A stretch of 64,000 nt of DNA. Source: Comamonas sp. JUb58. GTDB taxonomy: Bacteria > Pseudomonadota > Gammaproteobacteria > Burkholderiales > Burkholderiaceae_C. How positions within the stretch are numbered: the stretch's first letter is position 1; each line of letters starts with the position of its first letter. Below the pieces are notes generated by a model. The model saw only the letters and a list, made by a program, of their open reading frames with translations, was not told where the DNA came from and did not search any database. Shown piece after piece: positions 17,628 to 26,932 of the stretch. The DNA is taken from positions 124,001 through 188,000 of the forward strand of contig NZ_SOAL01000006.1 in assembly GCF_004364775.1 (NCBI RefSeq), given 5' to 3'. Both the position numbers and the translations under genes were made by a program.

Positions 17628-18608
17628 ATGAATTTTCAGCAACTGCGGGCCGTGCGTGAGGCCGCCCGCAATGGCTACAACCTGACCGAGGTGGCGCATG
17701 TGCTCTATACCTCGCAGCCAGGCGTGAGCCGCCAGATCCGCGAACTGGAAGACGAGCTGGGCGTGGATATCTTCATCCGCGCCGGCAAGCGCCTGACCGG
17801 GCTGACCCCGCCGGGTGAAGCCATTTTGCCGATCGTGGACCGCTTGCTGCTGGAGTCCGAAAACCTGCGCCGCGCCGGTGCCGATTTCCATGCCAGCCGC
17901 AGCGGCCAGCTGAGCATTGCCGCCACCCACTCGCAGGCCCGCTATGCGCTGCCACTGGTGGTGCGTGATTTCCGCGAGCAGTTTCCCGATGTGGCCCTGC
18001 ACCTGCACCAGGGCTCACCGCGCCAGGTGGCCGAGATGCTGCTGAGCGGCGCGGCCGATATCGGCGTGGCCACCGAGGCCTTGACCGGCTATGCCAGCCT
18101 GGCCACCTTGCCGGGCTACCGCTGGACCCACTCGGTCGTCGTGCCGCCAGGCCACCCCTTGCTGGCCCAGCAGGAATCCGGCCGCCCGCTGACCCTGCAG
18201 TCGCTGGTGCGCTTTCCGATCATCACCTATGAGCAGGGCTATACCGGCCGCTCGCACATCGATGAATCCTTTGCCGCCGCCGAGGTGACGCCCAATGTGG
18301 TGCTGACCGCCATGGACGCCGACGTGATCAAGACCTATGTCGAGCTGGGCATGGGCATTGGCATCGTGGCCTCGATCGCCTTTGACGAGGAGCGCGACCG
18401 CAATCTGCGCGCCATCGATGCCGGGCATTTGTTCAAGGTCAACACCACCCGCATTGCACTGCGCAAGGGGGTCTGGCTGCGCGCCTATGCGCTGCAGTTC
18501 ATCGAAAGCTTTGTGCCCACCTTGAAGCGCGAGGTGGTGTTGCAGGCGGTTTCTGCCACCGCGCCCGACGAGCCAGCAGCGGCTGCCACAGCGCAAAAAG
18601 CCGCCTGA
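17628..18608 (+). CDS. cysB: CysB-family LysR transcriptional regulator
   Basis: A 326-residue LysR protein whose N-terminus is CysB/Cbl-like: MNFQQLRAVREAARNGYNLTEVA, then YTSQPGVSRQIRELEDELGVDIFIRAGKR. CysB-type proteins activate sulfate assimilation and respond to N-acetylserine or sulfate derivatives. AAAAGG at 17614-17619 supports ATG 17628 over GTG 17619. The effector domain includes TYEQGYTGRSHIDESF, conserved in the group. The C-terminal 20 residues are alanine-rich. Position after sbp fits control of sulfur uptake. Whether this is the main CysB of the cell or a paralogue cannot be told from the window. Confidence 0.85.
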   Translation: MNFQQLRAVREAARNGYNLTEVAHVLYTSQPGVSRQIRELEDELGVDIFIRAGKRLTGLTPPGEAILPIVDRLLLESENLRRAGADFHASRSGQLSIAATHSQARYALPLVVRDFREQFPDVALHLHQGSPRQVAEMLLSGAADIGVATEALTGYASLATLPGYRWTHSVVVPPGHPLLAQQESGRPLTLQSLVRFPIITYEQGYTGRSHIDESFAAAEVTPNVVLTAMDADVIKTYVELGMGIGIVASIAFDEERDRNLRAIDAGHLFKVNTTRIALRKGVWLRAYALQFIESFVPTLKREVVLQAVSATAPDEPAAAATAQKAA

Positions 18609-18720
18609 ACGGCTGGCACTGACATAGCGACGGGACCCCGGCTGACAAGAATAGAAACAAAGTTTTCAATATGCGCAAGCTATGATGCACGTTTTCAACG
18701 TGTAGATGAGGAGATAGCGA

Positions 18721-19485
18721 ATGCGCAAAACTTTGATGCTCACGGGTCTGGTCGCAGCCATGGCCTTGGCTGGCTGCAAGACCATGGACGCGGGCAACCT
18801 GAGCGGTCTGATGGATTCTGGCTCCACAGCGATGAAGGCCATGACATTGACCGATGGCGATGTCGTGGCCTTGTCCAATGAATCCTGCGCTGCGCTGGAC
18901 CAGCAAAACAAGCTCGCACCCGCGAACAACAAATACAGCCAGCGCCTGGCCAAGGTCGTGGCCAACATGCCGCAAGAAGTGGAAGGCAAGAAGGCCGACT
19001 ACAAGGTGTACCTGACCAGCGATGTGAATGCCTGGGCCATGGCCAATGGCTGCATCCGCGTCTACAGCGGCCTGATGGACCTGATGAACGACGACGAACT
19101 GCGCGGCGTGATCGGCCATGAAATCGGCCACGTGGCCCTGGGCCACAGCAAGCGCCGCATGCAAACCGCTTATGCCACATCGGCTGCGCGCCAAATCGCT
19201 GCAAGCAGCGGCAATGCCACCCTGGCATCGCTGTCGAGCTCGCAAGCGGGTGAGTTGGGTGAAAAGTTCATCCATGCGCAGTTCTCGCAGTCCAACGAGT
19301 CTGCCGCCGACAACTACTCCTTTGACCTGCTCACCAAGCAAAAGATGGAACGCAAGGGCCTTGTCACGGCCTTCCAGAAGCTGGCCAAGTTGAGCGGCGG
19401 TGGCGGCGGCTCCTTGATGGATTCGCACCCCCCGTCGGAAGCCCGCGCCAAGGCGATGCAGGCACGCCTGGACAGCGGCAAGTAA
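18721..19485 (+). CDS. M48-family metalloprotease lipoprotein (LoiP/YggG-like)
   Basis: A 254-residue lipoprotein with a lipobox LAGC near residue 18, so it should be anchored to a membrane facing the periplasm. The M48 zinc motif HEIGH is at 133-137, with a downstream QSNESAADNYSFDLL segment supplying the third zinc ligand. The C-terminal part has a glycine-rich loop and SLMDSHPPSEARAKAM, a typical M48 ending (SHP). Relatives such as LoiP and BepA take part in outer-membrane protein quality control. It is a single gene with a strong terminator downstream. Confidence 0.9.
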   Translation: MRKTLMLTGLVAAMALAGCKTMDAGNLSGLMDSGSTAMKAMTLTDGDVVALSNESCAALDQQNKLAPANNKYSQRLAKVVANMPQEVEGKKADYKVYLTSDVNAWAMANGCIRVYSGLMDLMNDDELRGVIGHEIGHVALGHSKRRMQTAYATSAARQIAASSGNATLASLSSSQAGELGEKFIHAQFSQSNESAADNYSFDLLTKQKMERKGLVTAFQKLAKLSGGGGGSLMDSHPPSEARAKAMQARLDSGK

Positions 19486-19499
19486 ACCTCCGCAACACC

Positions 19500-19540
19500 A
19501 AGGACTGGCAGGCTGCAAGGCAGCTGACCAGTCCTTTTTT
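19500..19540 (+). terminator. Rho-independent terminator after the M48 protease gene
   Basis: Outer stem AAGGACTGG / CCAGTCCTT (19500-19508 and 19528-19536), with an inner CTGC/GCAG arm, is followed by a run of T to 19540. Confidence 0.88.
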
Positions 19541-19637
19541 GCGTCTGCACCTCGCGGAGGGGCCTGCCGCCGGTGCCTCTGCGACCTTGCTGCACAGCGC
19601 GGGCTGCTATGCTGGCTGCCCAACTCCAAGAGATGTT

Positions 19638-20339
19638 ATGCAGTTACTGTTGTTGAGCAACTCCCGTGCCCCCGATGGCGGCTACCTGACTTTTTGCCGC
19701 GATGCGCTGGCAGCCCAGATGCAGGGCCTGCAAAAAGCATTGTTTGTGCCCTTTGCTGGGGTCAGCCTCAGCTGGGATGATTACTGCGCTCAGGTGCAGG
19801 CGGCCATTGCACACACCGGCGTGCAGCTGGTGGGCGCGCACCAGGATGATGCCCTGGGCCAGTTCTTGGCTGGAGATATTCAGGCCATCATCGTCGGCGG
19901 CGGCAATACCTTCCAGCTGCTGGCTGAATGCCGCAAGCGGGGCTGGCTGGTGCGCATCGGCGATGCGGTGCGCTCGGGCCGCATGTCGTACACCGGTTGG
20001 AGTGCTGGCGCCAATCTGGCGGGCCTGACGATCAACACCACCAATGACATGCCGATCGTCGACCCCCAAGGCTTTGGCGCGCTGGGCCTGGTGCCGTTCT
20101 GCATTAACCCGCACTACAACAACAGCCTGCCGCCCGGCCACCAGGGCGAAACGCGCGACCAGCGCCTGGCGGAGTTCTTGATCGCCAACCCGGACAAGCA
20201 GGTGGTCGCATTGCCCGAAGGCAGCTGGCTGCGCGTGCAGGGCGGCCAGGCTGAGGTGGCGGGGCAGTTTGCGGCCAAGCGCTTTGCGGCGGGCAAGCCG
20301 GTTGAGGACTTGCCCGTGGGGACTGCGCTGGCGCTTTAA
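19638..20339 (+). CDS. pepE: Peptidase E (alpha-aspartyl dipeptidase)
   Basis: A 233-residue S51-family peptidase. The N-terminus MQLLLLSNSR and FVPFAGVSLSWDDYCAQV match PepE. The serine nucleophile lies in GWSAGAN (Ser at about 122), and a conserved His is in CINPHYNN. PepE cleaves dipeptides with N-terminal aspartate in the cytosol. Length matches the family (about 230). It is convergent with the thiolase gene with only 7 bases between the stops. Confidence 0.92.
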   Translation: MQLLLLSNSRAPDGGYLTFCRDALAAQMQGLQKALFVPFAGVSLSWDDYCAQVQAAIAHTGVQLVGAHQDDALGQFLAGDIQAIIVGGGNTFQLLAECRKRGWLVRIGDAVRSGRMSYTGWSAGANLAGLTINTTNDMPIVDPQGFGALGLVPFCINPHYNNSLPPGHQGETRDQRLAEFLIANPDKQVVALPEGSWLRVQGGQAEVAGQFAAKRFAAGKPVEDLPVGTALAL

Positions 20340-20346
20340 GGCTTAC

Positions 20347-21531
20347 TTAGACGCGCTCAAAGATGGCGGCAATGCCCTGGCCGCCACCAATGCACATGGT
20401 GACCAGTGCATAGCGGCCACCGGTGCGGTGCAGCTCATGGATGGCCTTGACGGTGATGATCGCACCGGTGGCACCAATCGGGTGGCCCAGCGAAATGCCC
20501 GAACCATTGGGGTTGACCTTGGCCGGGTCGGCACCCAGGCCCTTGGTCACCGCGCAGGCTTGTGCTGCAAAGGCTTCATTGGCTTCGATGACATCCATCT
20601 GGTCCAGCTTGAGGCCGGTCTTGGCCAGCACGGCCTTGGACGCTGGCACTGGGCCAATGCCCATGATCTTGGGATCCACGCCGGCATGGGCATAGCCCAC
20701 CAGACGGGCGAGCGGCTTGGCGCCACGCGCTTGGGCGGCGGCGGCTTCCATCAGCACCACGGCGGCTGCGGCGTCGTTGATGCCGGAGGCATTGGCGGCG
20801 GTAACCGTACCATCTTCCTTGATGAAGACGGGCTTCATCTTCTGAAAGTCTTCGATCTTGGCGCCGGCGCGGAAGTGCTCGTCCTTGTCAAAGCTGATGT
20901 CACCCTTCTTGCTTTTCAGGATGACCGGCACGATCTGGCCGGCAAAGCGGTTTTCTGCCCAGGCCTGCTCGGCGCGCTGGTGGCTGCTCAAGGCCAGTTG
21001 GTCCTGGTCATCGCGGCTGACACCAAATTCCTTGGCCACATTTTCGGCGGTCACGCCCATGTGGATATTGTGGAAGGGGTCGTGCAGCGCGCCGGTCATC
21101 ATGTCGATCATTTTGAAATCGCCCATGCGTGCGCCCCAGCGGCTGGTGGTGCTGGCATAGGGTGCGCGGCTCATGTTCTCGGCACCGGCACCAATCGCCA
21201 CGTCATAGTCACCCAGCAGAATGCCCTGGCTGGCCGTCACAATCGCCTGCAGGCCCGAGCCGCAGAGGCGGTTGACGTTCATGGCCGGCGTCTCCTGCGG
21301 GCAGCCGCCCTGGATGGCGGCCACGCGGCTCAGGTACATGTCCTTGGGTTCCGTGTTGACCACGTGGCCGAAGACCACATGGCCCACATCCTTGCCTTCA
21401 ATGCCGGCGCGTGCCAGCGACTCCTTGACGACCAGCGCACCCAGCTCGGTCGGTGGAACATCCTTGAGGCTGCCGCCAAAGGTGCCGATGGCAGTGCGCA
21501 CGGCGCTGCAGACAAGTACTTCACGGGACAT
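20347..21531 (-). CDS. bktB: Beta-ketothiolase BktB (acetyl-CoA C-acyltransferase)
   Basis: A 394-residue thiolase very close to BktB of Cupriavidus along its length, for example VRTAIGTFGGSLKDV, SRAPYASTTSRWGARMG and GALHDPFHNIHMGVTAENVAKE. Nucleophile Cys90 is in NRLCGSGLQ; the catalytic His is in GHPIGATGA (about 350) and the second Cys in CIGGGQG (about 380). It condenses or cleaves 3-ketoacyl-CoA, and BktB accepts C4 to longer substrates and feeds polyhydroxyalkanoate or beta-oxidation. GGAGA lies before the ATG. An SDR gene lies upstream on the same strand, 152 bases away. Confidence 0.93.
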   Translation of the reverse strand: MSREVLVCSAVRTAIGTFGGSLKDVPPTELGALVVKESLARAGIEGKDVGHVVFGHVVNTEPKDMYLSRVAAIQGGCPQETPAMNVNRLCGSGLQAIVTASQGILLGDYDVAIGAGAENMSRAPYASTTSRWGARMGDFKMIDMMTGALHDPFHNIHMGVTAENVAKEFGVSRDDQDQLALSSHQRAEQAWAENRFAGQIVPVILKSKKGDISFDKDEHFRAGAKIEDFQKMKPVFIKEDGTVTAANASGINDAAAAVVLMEAAAAQARGAKPLARLVGYAHAGVDPKIMGIGPVPASKAVLAKTGLKLDQMDVIEANEAFAAQACAVTKGLGADPAKVNPNGSGISLGHPIGATGAIITVKAIHELHRTGGRYALVTMCIGGGQGIAAIFERV

Positions 21532-21683
21532 GGAACGGTCTCCTGTTTAAGTTGGAATGGGCATGCAAATGTTGCCTTGCAGCATTATTGCCAGCCAGAC
21601 CGCCGCTGTGCAAACCGCAGGCGGTCAGCGCGCACCTTGGTGACAGTCCATAAGGGTATGGGCCCGGCGGTGCGCGCCGTGGT

Positions 21684-22442
21684 TCAAGGCTCGCGGACGT
21701 CGGCGATCACATTCTGGCCAAAGTCGGCGCGGTCCAGCCAGCCCAGCACCTTGGCGCCGGCTTCGGCCGGGCTGCTGAGTTTGCCGCCTTCATGCAGGCC
21801 CTTGAAGTTGCCCACATCGGGGAAGGCGCCCGCATCGGCATTGCGCAGCTGCACCTGCATGTCGGTATCGATCACGCCCGGCGCGAGCGAGACGATCTTG
21901 GCGCCATGGGGCTTGTGGGCTTCTTCCAGCGCCACGCAGCGCGCATAGGCATCCATGCCGGCCTTGGCGGTGCAGTAGGCGGCCTGCGATGCCATCGGGC
22001 GGCGGCCCAGGCCGGAGGACACATTCAGCACCTTCTTGGGCACGGTCCAGCTGTCGGTGGCGCCCAGGAACACCCCCGTCAGCGCCATCGGCGCCTCCAG
22101 CCCCACGCGCAGTGCATTGCGCAGGTCAGGCGTGGCCAGCTCGGACAGCGGGGCGATCTGCGGAATCACTCCGGCGTTGTTGATCAGGGTGATGCTGGCC
22201 CAGTCTGCGGGCTGGAGGCTGCGCAGCCAGTCGCCCAGGCGCTGAGCGGCGGCATCGGTATCGCCCAGGTCCTGCTCCCACTGGATGAGCTGGTCAGGCG
22301 ATGGGGCGGCAGCGGCCAGTTCGCTGGAGCTGCGGCGTGCGATGCTCAGCACGGTGTGGCCCTTGGCCAGAAGTTGCTGGCCCATGGCCAGGCCCATGCC
22401 GCGCGAGCCGCCGGTCAGGATGGAGAGGTGTTTGGTAGTCAT
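21684..22442 (-). CDS. SDR-family oxidoreductase (sepiapterin reductase-like)
   Basis: A 252-residue short-chain dehydrogenase. The nucleotide-binding motif TGGSRGMG is at about 10-17, the NNAG motif near 88, and the catalytic Ser and YxxxK are in NVSSGLG and YCTAK (about 157-161). The overall layout resembles sepiapterin reductase and benzil reductase-type SDRs, which prefer NADP(H). Substrate is unknown. It is divergent from the next SDR gene and lies on the same strand as bktB. Confidence 0.85.
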   Translation of the reverse strand: MTTKHLSILTGGSRGMGLAMGQQLLAKGHTVLSIARRSSSELAAAAPSPDQLIQWEQDLGDTDAAAQRLGDWLRSLQPADWASITLINNAGVIPQIAPLSELATPDLRNALRVGLEAPMALTGVFLGATDSWTVPKKVLNVSSGLGRRPMASQAAYCTAKAGMDAYARCVALEEAHKPHGAKIVSLAPGVIDTDMQVQLRNADAGAFPDVGNFKGLHEGGKLSSPAEAGAKVLGWLDRADFGQNVIADVREP

Positions 22443-22682
22443 AGCCAGCTATCGTAACGGGTTGGAGTGAAATCGGGCGATTTCTTCGCGCTGGCTCTTG
22501 CTTGCACCCTAGTGCAAGCTGCGGAACCAGCCCTTCGAACTCATCCCGATTGCACTCCAACGCGGCTGCGTCAAGATGGCAAACAGCTTCCAACAGCGGC
22601 GTTTTTCCCGGATGCCTGCACAGGCGCGGCGGCTTGGTTAGGATCGACAGCTTTGGAACCATTGAGACAAAGGAAGCACAGC

Positions 22683-23387
22683 ATGAACCAATCCAAAGTA
22701 GCCATCGTGATCGCCGGTGGATCCGGCATGGGCGCAGCGGCGGCACGCCAGTTGCACCAGGCCGGCTATGCGCTGGGGATTATGTCGTCCTCGGGCAAGG
22801 GCGAGGCGCTGGCCCAGGAGCTGGGCGGTGTAGGGGTGACGGGGTCCAACCAGAATGTGGCCGACATGCAAAAACTGGTGGATGCCGTGATGGCGCGCTA
22901 CGGCCGCATCGATGTGCTGGTCAATGGCGCAGGCCACGGCCCCAAGGGTGGCCTGCTGTCGATCAGCGATGAGGACTGGATCAAGGGCCTGGAGGTCTAC
23001 TTTCTGAACGTGGTGCGTGCCACGCGCCTGGTCGCCCCCATCATGCAAAAGCAGGGCGGCGGCGCCATCATCAATATCTCGTCGGCCTGGGCGTTTGAGC
23101 CCGCAGCGCTGTTCCCCACCTCGGCCATGGCTCGCTCAGGGCTGGCGGCCTTCACCAAGATCTTCTGCGACGAATACGGCAAGCACAACATCCGCATGAA
23201 CAATGTGCTGCCCGGCTGGATTGACAGCCTGCCCAAGAAGGACGAGCGCCAGGCGGCCGTGCCGCTGCAGCGCTATGGCAAGGCGGACGAGATTGGCGCC
23301 ACCGTGGCCTTTCTGGCCTCCGAAGGGGCGGCCTACATCACCGGCCAGAACATCCGCGTGGATGGCGGCCTGATGCGCCACGTCTAA
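22683..23387 (+). CDS. SDR-fold protein lacking the usual YxxxK catalytic motif
   Basis: A 234-residue SDR-fold protein starting at ATG 22683, with AAGGAAG just upstream. The cofactor motif is GGSGMGAAAA (about 11-20), NGAGHG replaces NNAG, and the ISSAW serine motif is present. Where the active-site tyrosine and lysine are expected (YxxxK) the sequence reads SAMAR, so both residues are replaced. The C-terminal GQNIRVDGGLMRHV is typical. Similar SDRs with Ser/Thr and Arg here exist in proteobacteria, so it is probably a stable subfamily with altered chemistry, not a broken gene. Confidence 0.82.
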   Translation: MNQSKVAIVIAGGSGMGAAAARQLHQAGYALGIMSSSGKGEALAQELGGVGVTGSNQNVADMQKLVDAVMARYGRIDVLVNGAGHGPKGGLLSISDEDWIKGLEVYFLNVVRATRLVAPIMQKQGGGAIINISSAWAFEPAALFPTSAMARSGLAAFTKIFCDEYGKHNIRMNNVLPGWIDSLPKKDERQAAVPLQRYGKADEIGATVAFLASEGAAYITGQNIRVDGGLMRHV

Positions 23388-23414
23388 GACGAACCGGCCG
23401 TTCCAGGACGGCCT

Positions 23415-24116
23415 TTAGAAATCGGCCACCAGCCGGCAGTCCAGCCACTGGCCGGTCACCGGGTGGGCAAAGCCGAGCTGCTGCGCTTGCAGCAGCAGGC
23501 GTGGCGCCATGGTCTGCACTGCGGCGCTGGCATACAGGCCGTCGCCCAGCATCGCATGGCCGATGGCCTGCATATGCAGGCGCAGCTGGTGCGTGCGGCC
23601 GGTCAGCGGCTCCAGCCATAGGCGCGTGCTGCCAGCGGGGATGGCCGGCAGCGCGGCCGCTTCTTCAGCGTCCATCGCCCGCCACCAGGTCTGGCTGGGC
23701 TTGCCCATCTCCCAATCCACACGCTGCAAAGGGCGGCGCTCCCAGTCGGTGATCAGAGGCAGGTCCACCAGGCTCCATGCGTGGCCATCCTGCGGCATCG
23801 CGGAATGCAGCGCATGCTCGGGTGGCAGAGGCTGTGCAGCTGGATTGCCGCAGACCACGGCGGTATAGCGCTTGCGCACGGCACGTGCCGCAAAGGCATC
23901 GCCCAGCGCACGCTGCACGGCCAGGCTGCGCGCCATCACCACCAGGCCCGAGGTGGGTTGGTCCAGCCGGTGCACCACCAGCGCATCCGGCCATTGCTGC
24001 TGGGCCCGGGCACTCAGGCAGTCCTGCTTGTCTTCTCCCCGGCCGGGCACGCACAACAGGCCCGATGGCTTGTTCAGCACCAGCAGGTGCTCGTCGATGT
24101 AGGCGGGGATCAGCAT
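23415..24116 (-). CDS. RluA-family pseudouridine synthase
   Basis: A 233-residue RluA/RluC/RluD-type enzyme without an S4 domain. The catalytic motif is HRLDQPTSGLVV, with the Asp at about residue 51; AVRKRYTAVVCG, LEPLTGRTHQLRLHMQAIGHAMLGD and the final QLGFAHPVTGQ segment are all family hallmarks. It isomerises a specific uridine in rRNA or tRNA to pseudouridine. The short form resembles RluA/TruC-like members acting on 23S rRNA or tRNA; the target site is unknown. It is convergent with the preceding SDR gene. Confidence 0.88.
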   Translation of the reverse strand: MLIPAYIDEHLLVLNKPSGLLCVPGRGEDKQDCLSARAQQQWPDALVVHRLDQPTSGLVVMARSLAVQRALGDAFAARAVRKRYTAVVCGNPAAQPLPPEHALHSAMPQDGHAWSLVDLPLITDWERRPLQRVDWEMGKPSQTWWRAMDAEEAAALPAIPAGSTRLWLEPLTGRTHQLRLHMQAIGHAMLGDGLYASAAVQTMAPRLLLQAQQLGFAHPVTGQWLDCRLVADF

Positions 24117-24383
24117 GGCAACAGGGCAAAAAGGCAGCGGAGAAATGCGCCAGATTTTAAGGGCTGCAGCCTAGGTGACAGCGCGCAGTGCGCGTTGCGC
24201 GCCGCAGCCTGTACTGTATGCCTCGTCATAAGCTGCAGGCATTTGCTCATGCAGCCCGCTGGCAGTGCGGGTTGCTACGATGCCCTTTGCCGCGCACAAG
24301 CGCTATAAAAACAGATGCATGCCGGTGGTGGTATGTGCAGCCTTGACTGCGCGCCGCCACTGGCCATATCACAAGGAGACCCA

Positions 24384-26024
24384 ATGCTAGGCCTGATGCA
24401 AAAGCAGCAACTGCTGACTTCCAACCTGCTGGAGTTTGCGGAGCGTTACCACCGCGATACCGAAATCGTCTCGCGCCGTGTGGAAGGTGATATCCACCGC
24501 TACACCTATGGCGAGTTTGCCCAGCGCTCGCGGCAGCTGGCGCAGACCCTGGATGGCATGGGGCTGGCCGCAGGCACGCGCGTGGCGAGTCTGGCCTGGA
24601 ATGGCTACCGCCATATGGAGCTGTACTACGGCGTGGGCGGCTCGGGCCGGGTCATCCATACTTTGAACCCCCGCTTGCACCCGGACCAGGTGGTATGGAT
24701 CGTCAACCATGCCGAGGACGAGGTGCTGTGCTTTGACAGCTGCTTCCTGCCGATCGTGCAGGCGATCCACGCGCGCTGCCCGACGGTACGCCAATGGGTG
24801 GCGCTGTGCGATGCCGACAAACTACCCGCCGATGCCGGCATCCCGGGCCTGGTCGCCTACGAGGCCTGGATCGCCGGCGCCGACGGCGTCTACCAGTGGC
24901 CCGAGTTTGACGAAAACACCGCCTGCGGCATGTGCTACACCAGCGGCACCACGGGCAACCCCAAGGCCGTGCTGTACTCGCACCGCAGCACCGTCTTGCA
25001 TGCCTATGGCGCTTCGCTGCCCGATGTGATGGATATCTCCTCGCGCGATGTGGTGCTGCCGGTCGTGCCGATGTTCCACGTCAATGCCTGGGGCCTGCCG
25101 TTTTCCGGGCCGCTCAATGGCGCCAAGCTGGTGTTTCCTGGCCCGGCGCTGGATGGCCCCTCGGTCTACGCGCTGATGGAGGCGGAGAAGGTGACCTTTG
25201 CCGCCGGCGTGCCCACCGTCTGGCAGATGCTGCTGAGCCATGTGCAAAGCCAGGGCCTGCGCTTTGGCAGCCTGCAGCGCACCATCATTGGCGGCTCGGC
25301 CTGCCCGCCGGCGATGATCAAGACCTTCCAGGAAGACTATGGCGTCACCGTGCTGCATGCCTGGGGGATGACCGAGCTCAGCCCGCTGGGGACCGTCTGC
25401 ACCTTGAAGCACAAGCACCTGGAGCTGCCGGCCGACACCCAGGCACAGCTGCTGGCCAAACAGGGCCGGGTCATCTTTGGCGTGGACATGAAGATCGTCG
25501 GCGACGATGGCCAGGACCAGCCCTGGGATGGCAAGACCTATGGCGACCTGCTGGTGCGCGGGCCCTGGGTGGTGGCGGACTACTACCGCAGCGAAGGCGC
25601 CTCGCCACTGGTCACCGATGCACAGGGGCGCGACTGGTTCCCCACCGGCGATGTGGCCACCATCGATGCCGATGGCTTTATGCAGATCACCGACCGCAGC
25701 AAGGATGTGATCAAGTCCGGCGGTGAATGGATCAGCTCCATCGATATCGAGAACATCGCGATGGCCCACCCGGCCGTGGCCATGGCCGCCTGTGTGGGCA
25801 TGCCCCATCCCAAGTGGGACGAGCGGCCCGTGGTGTTTGTGGCGCTCAAAAAAGATGCGGCTGTGAGCGAGCAGGACTTGCTGGCCTTCTACCAGGGCAA
25901 GATGGCCAAGTGGCAGATTCCCGATGCGGTGCTGTTTGTCGATACGATTCCGCTGGGCGCCACAGGCAAGATGCTCAAGACCCGGCTGCGCGAGCAGTTC
26001 AAGGACTATGTGCTGCCGGCCTGA
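24384..26024 (+). CDS. Fatty acyl-CoA synthetase (AMP-forming ligase, medium/long chain)
   Basis: A 546-residue ANL-superfamily ligase. AAGGAG at 24373-24378 sets the ATG at 24384. The core P-loop is [20 protein letters not shown] (about 190-209); [27 protein letters not shown] and the C-terminal [18 protein letters not shown] and [12 protein letters not shown] (catalytic Lys) follow in order. It activates a carboxylic acid to acyl-AMP and acyl-CoA in the cytosol, resembling AlkK-type medium-chain fatty acyl-CoA ligases. An SDR gene follows after 47 bases, probably in the same transcript. Confidence 0.92.
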   Translation: MLGLMQKQQLLTSNLLEFAERYHRDTEIVSRRVEGDIHRYTYGEFAQRSRQLAQTLDGMGLAAGTRVASLAWNGYRHMELYYGVGGSGRVIHTLNPRLHPDQVVWIVNHAEDEVLCFDSCFLPIVQAIHARCPTVRQWVALCDADKLPADAGIPGLVAYEAWIAGADGVYQWPEFDENTACGMCYTSGTTGNPKAVLYSHRSTVLHAYGASLPDVMDISSRDVVLPVVPMFHVNAWGLPFSGPLNGAKLVFPGPALDGPSVYALMEAEKVTFAAGVPTVWQMLLSHVQSQGLRFGSLQRTIIGGSACPPAMIKTFQEDYGVTVLHAWGMTELSPLGTVCTLKHKHLELPADTQAQLLAKQGRVIFGVDMKIVGDDGQDQPWDGKTYGDLLVRGPWVVADYYRSEGASPLVTDAQGRDWFPTGDVATIDADGFMQITDRSKDVIKSGGEWISSIDIENIAMAHPAVAMAACVGMPHPKWDERPVVFVALKKDAAVSEQDLLAFYQGKMAKWQIPDAVLFVDTIPLGATGKMLKTRLREQFKDYVLPA

Positions 26025-26071
26025 TGGCTTCCATTTGATCCATTTCTTCAGGCAGACCAGGAGGCCTTTGC

Positions 26072-26863
26072 ATGACGCGCAAGATTGGGCAATTATTTGA
26101 TTTGACGGGCAAGACGGCACTGATCACCGGCGGCTCGCGCGGCCTGGGGCTGCAGCTGGCCCATGCGCTGGGCGAGGCTGGTGCCAAGGTGGTGGTGACC
26201 AGCCGCAAGGCCAGCGAGCTCGAAGCCGCGGTGGCAGAACTGGCGGGCGCAGGCATTGATGCACGCTGGATTGCCGCCGACTGCGCGGTGGACAGCGAAA
26301 TCGAGCGCCTGGCGCAAGAGGTGCTGGCGCGCGAGGGCGATGTGGACATCTTGGTCAACAACGCCGGAGCCAGCTGGGGCGCGCCCGCCGAAGACCACCC
26401 GGCTGCCGCCTGGGACAAGGTGATGAGCCTGAATGTGCGTGGCTATTTTCTGCTGTCGCAGCAGTTGGCCAAGCGCTGCATGATTGCACGCGGGCAGGGC
26501 GCCATCATCAACCTGGCATCGATTGCTGGGCTGGGCGGCAACCCGGTGGCAATGAAAACCATTGCCTACAACACCAGCAAAGGCGCCGTCATCAACTTCA
26601 CCCGCGCGCTGGCCGCCGAATGGGGGCATTACGGCATCCGAGTCAATGCGCTGGCGCCCGGCTTTTTCCGCACCAAGATGGCCAATGGCCTGATTGACCA
26701 GATCGGCGAGGATGCGATGACCGCCGGCGTGCCACTGGGGCGCCTGGGCGGGGATGATGATTTGAAGGGCGCTGCCGTGCTGCTGGCCAGCGATGCCGGC
26801 AAGCACATCACCGGCCAATGCCTGGCCGTCGATGGCGGGGTGAGCATCGTCACGGCCGGCTGA
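26072..26863 (+). CDS. SDR-family oxidoreductase (FabG/gluconate 5-dehydrogenase-like)
   Basis: A 263-residue classical SDR. Visible are the TGGSRGLG cofactor motif (about 17-24), NNAG (about 95), the SIAG serine motif and YNTSK (the YxxxK motif, about 168-172), then VNALAPGFFRTKM. The N-terminal LFDLTGKTALITGGSRGLG is like gluconate 5-dehydrogenase and 3-oxoacyl reductases. It follows the acyl-CoA ligase by 47 bases, so a 3-hydroxyacyl or 3-ketoacyl-CoA substrate is plausible but unproven. The hairpin downstream at 26898-26925 separates it from the convergent hydrolase gene. Confidence 0.85.
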   Translation: MTRKIGQLFDLTGKTALITGGSRGLGLQLAHALGEAGAKVVVTSRKASELEAAVAELAGAGIDARWIAADCAVDSEIERLAQEVLAREGDVDILVNNAGASWGAPAEDHPAAAWDKVMSLNVRGYFLLSQQLAKRCMIARGQGAIINLASIAGLGGNPVAMKTIAYNTSKGAVINFTRALAAEWGHYGIRVNALAPGFFRTKMANGLIDQIGEDAMTAGVPLGRLGGDDDLKGAAVLLASDAGKHITGQCLAVDGGVSIVTAG

Positions 26864-26897
26864 CGCGGACAGCTTGATTCGGTCCCGGAAATTGAAA

Positions 26898-26925
26898 GGG
26901 CTGCCTTTAATGGGCAGCCCGCTTT
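26898..26925. terminator. Hairpin between convergent SDR and M14-type genes
   Basis: Stem GGGCTGCC / GGCAGCCC (26898-26905 and 26913-26920) with a 7-base loop, extended by AAAG/CTTT on the flanks. It probably serves the plus-strand gene, with a weak T-tract (GCTTTC). Confidence 0.6.
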
Positions 26926-26932
26926 CGCTGGA

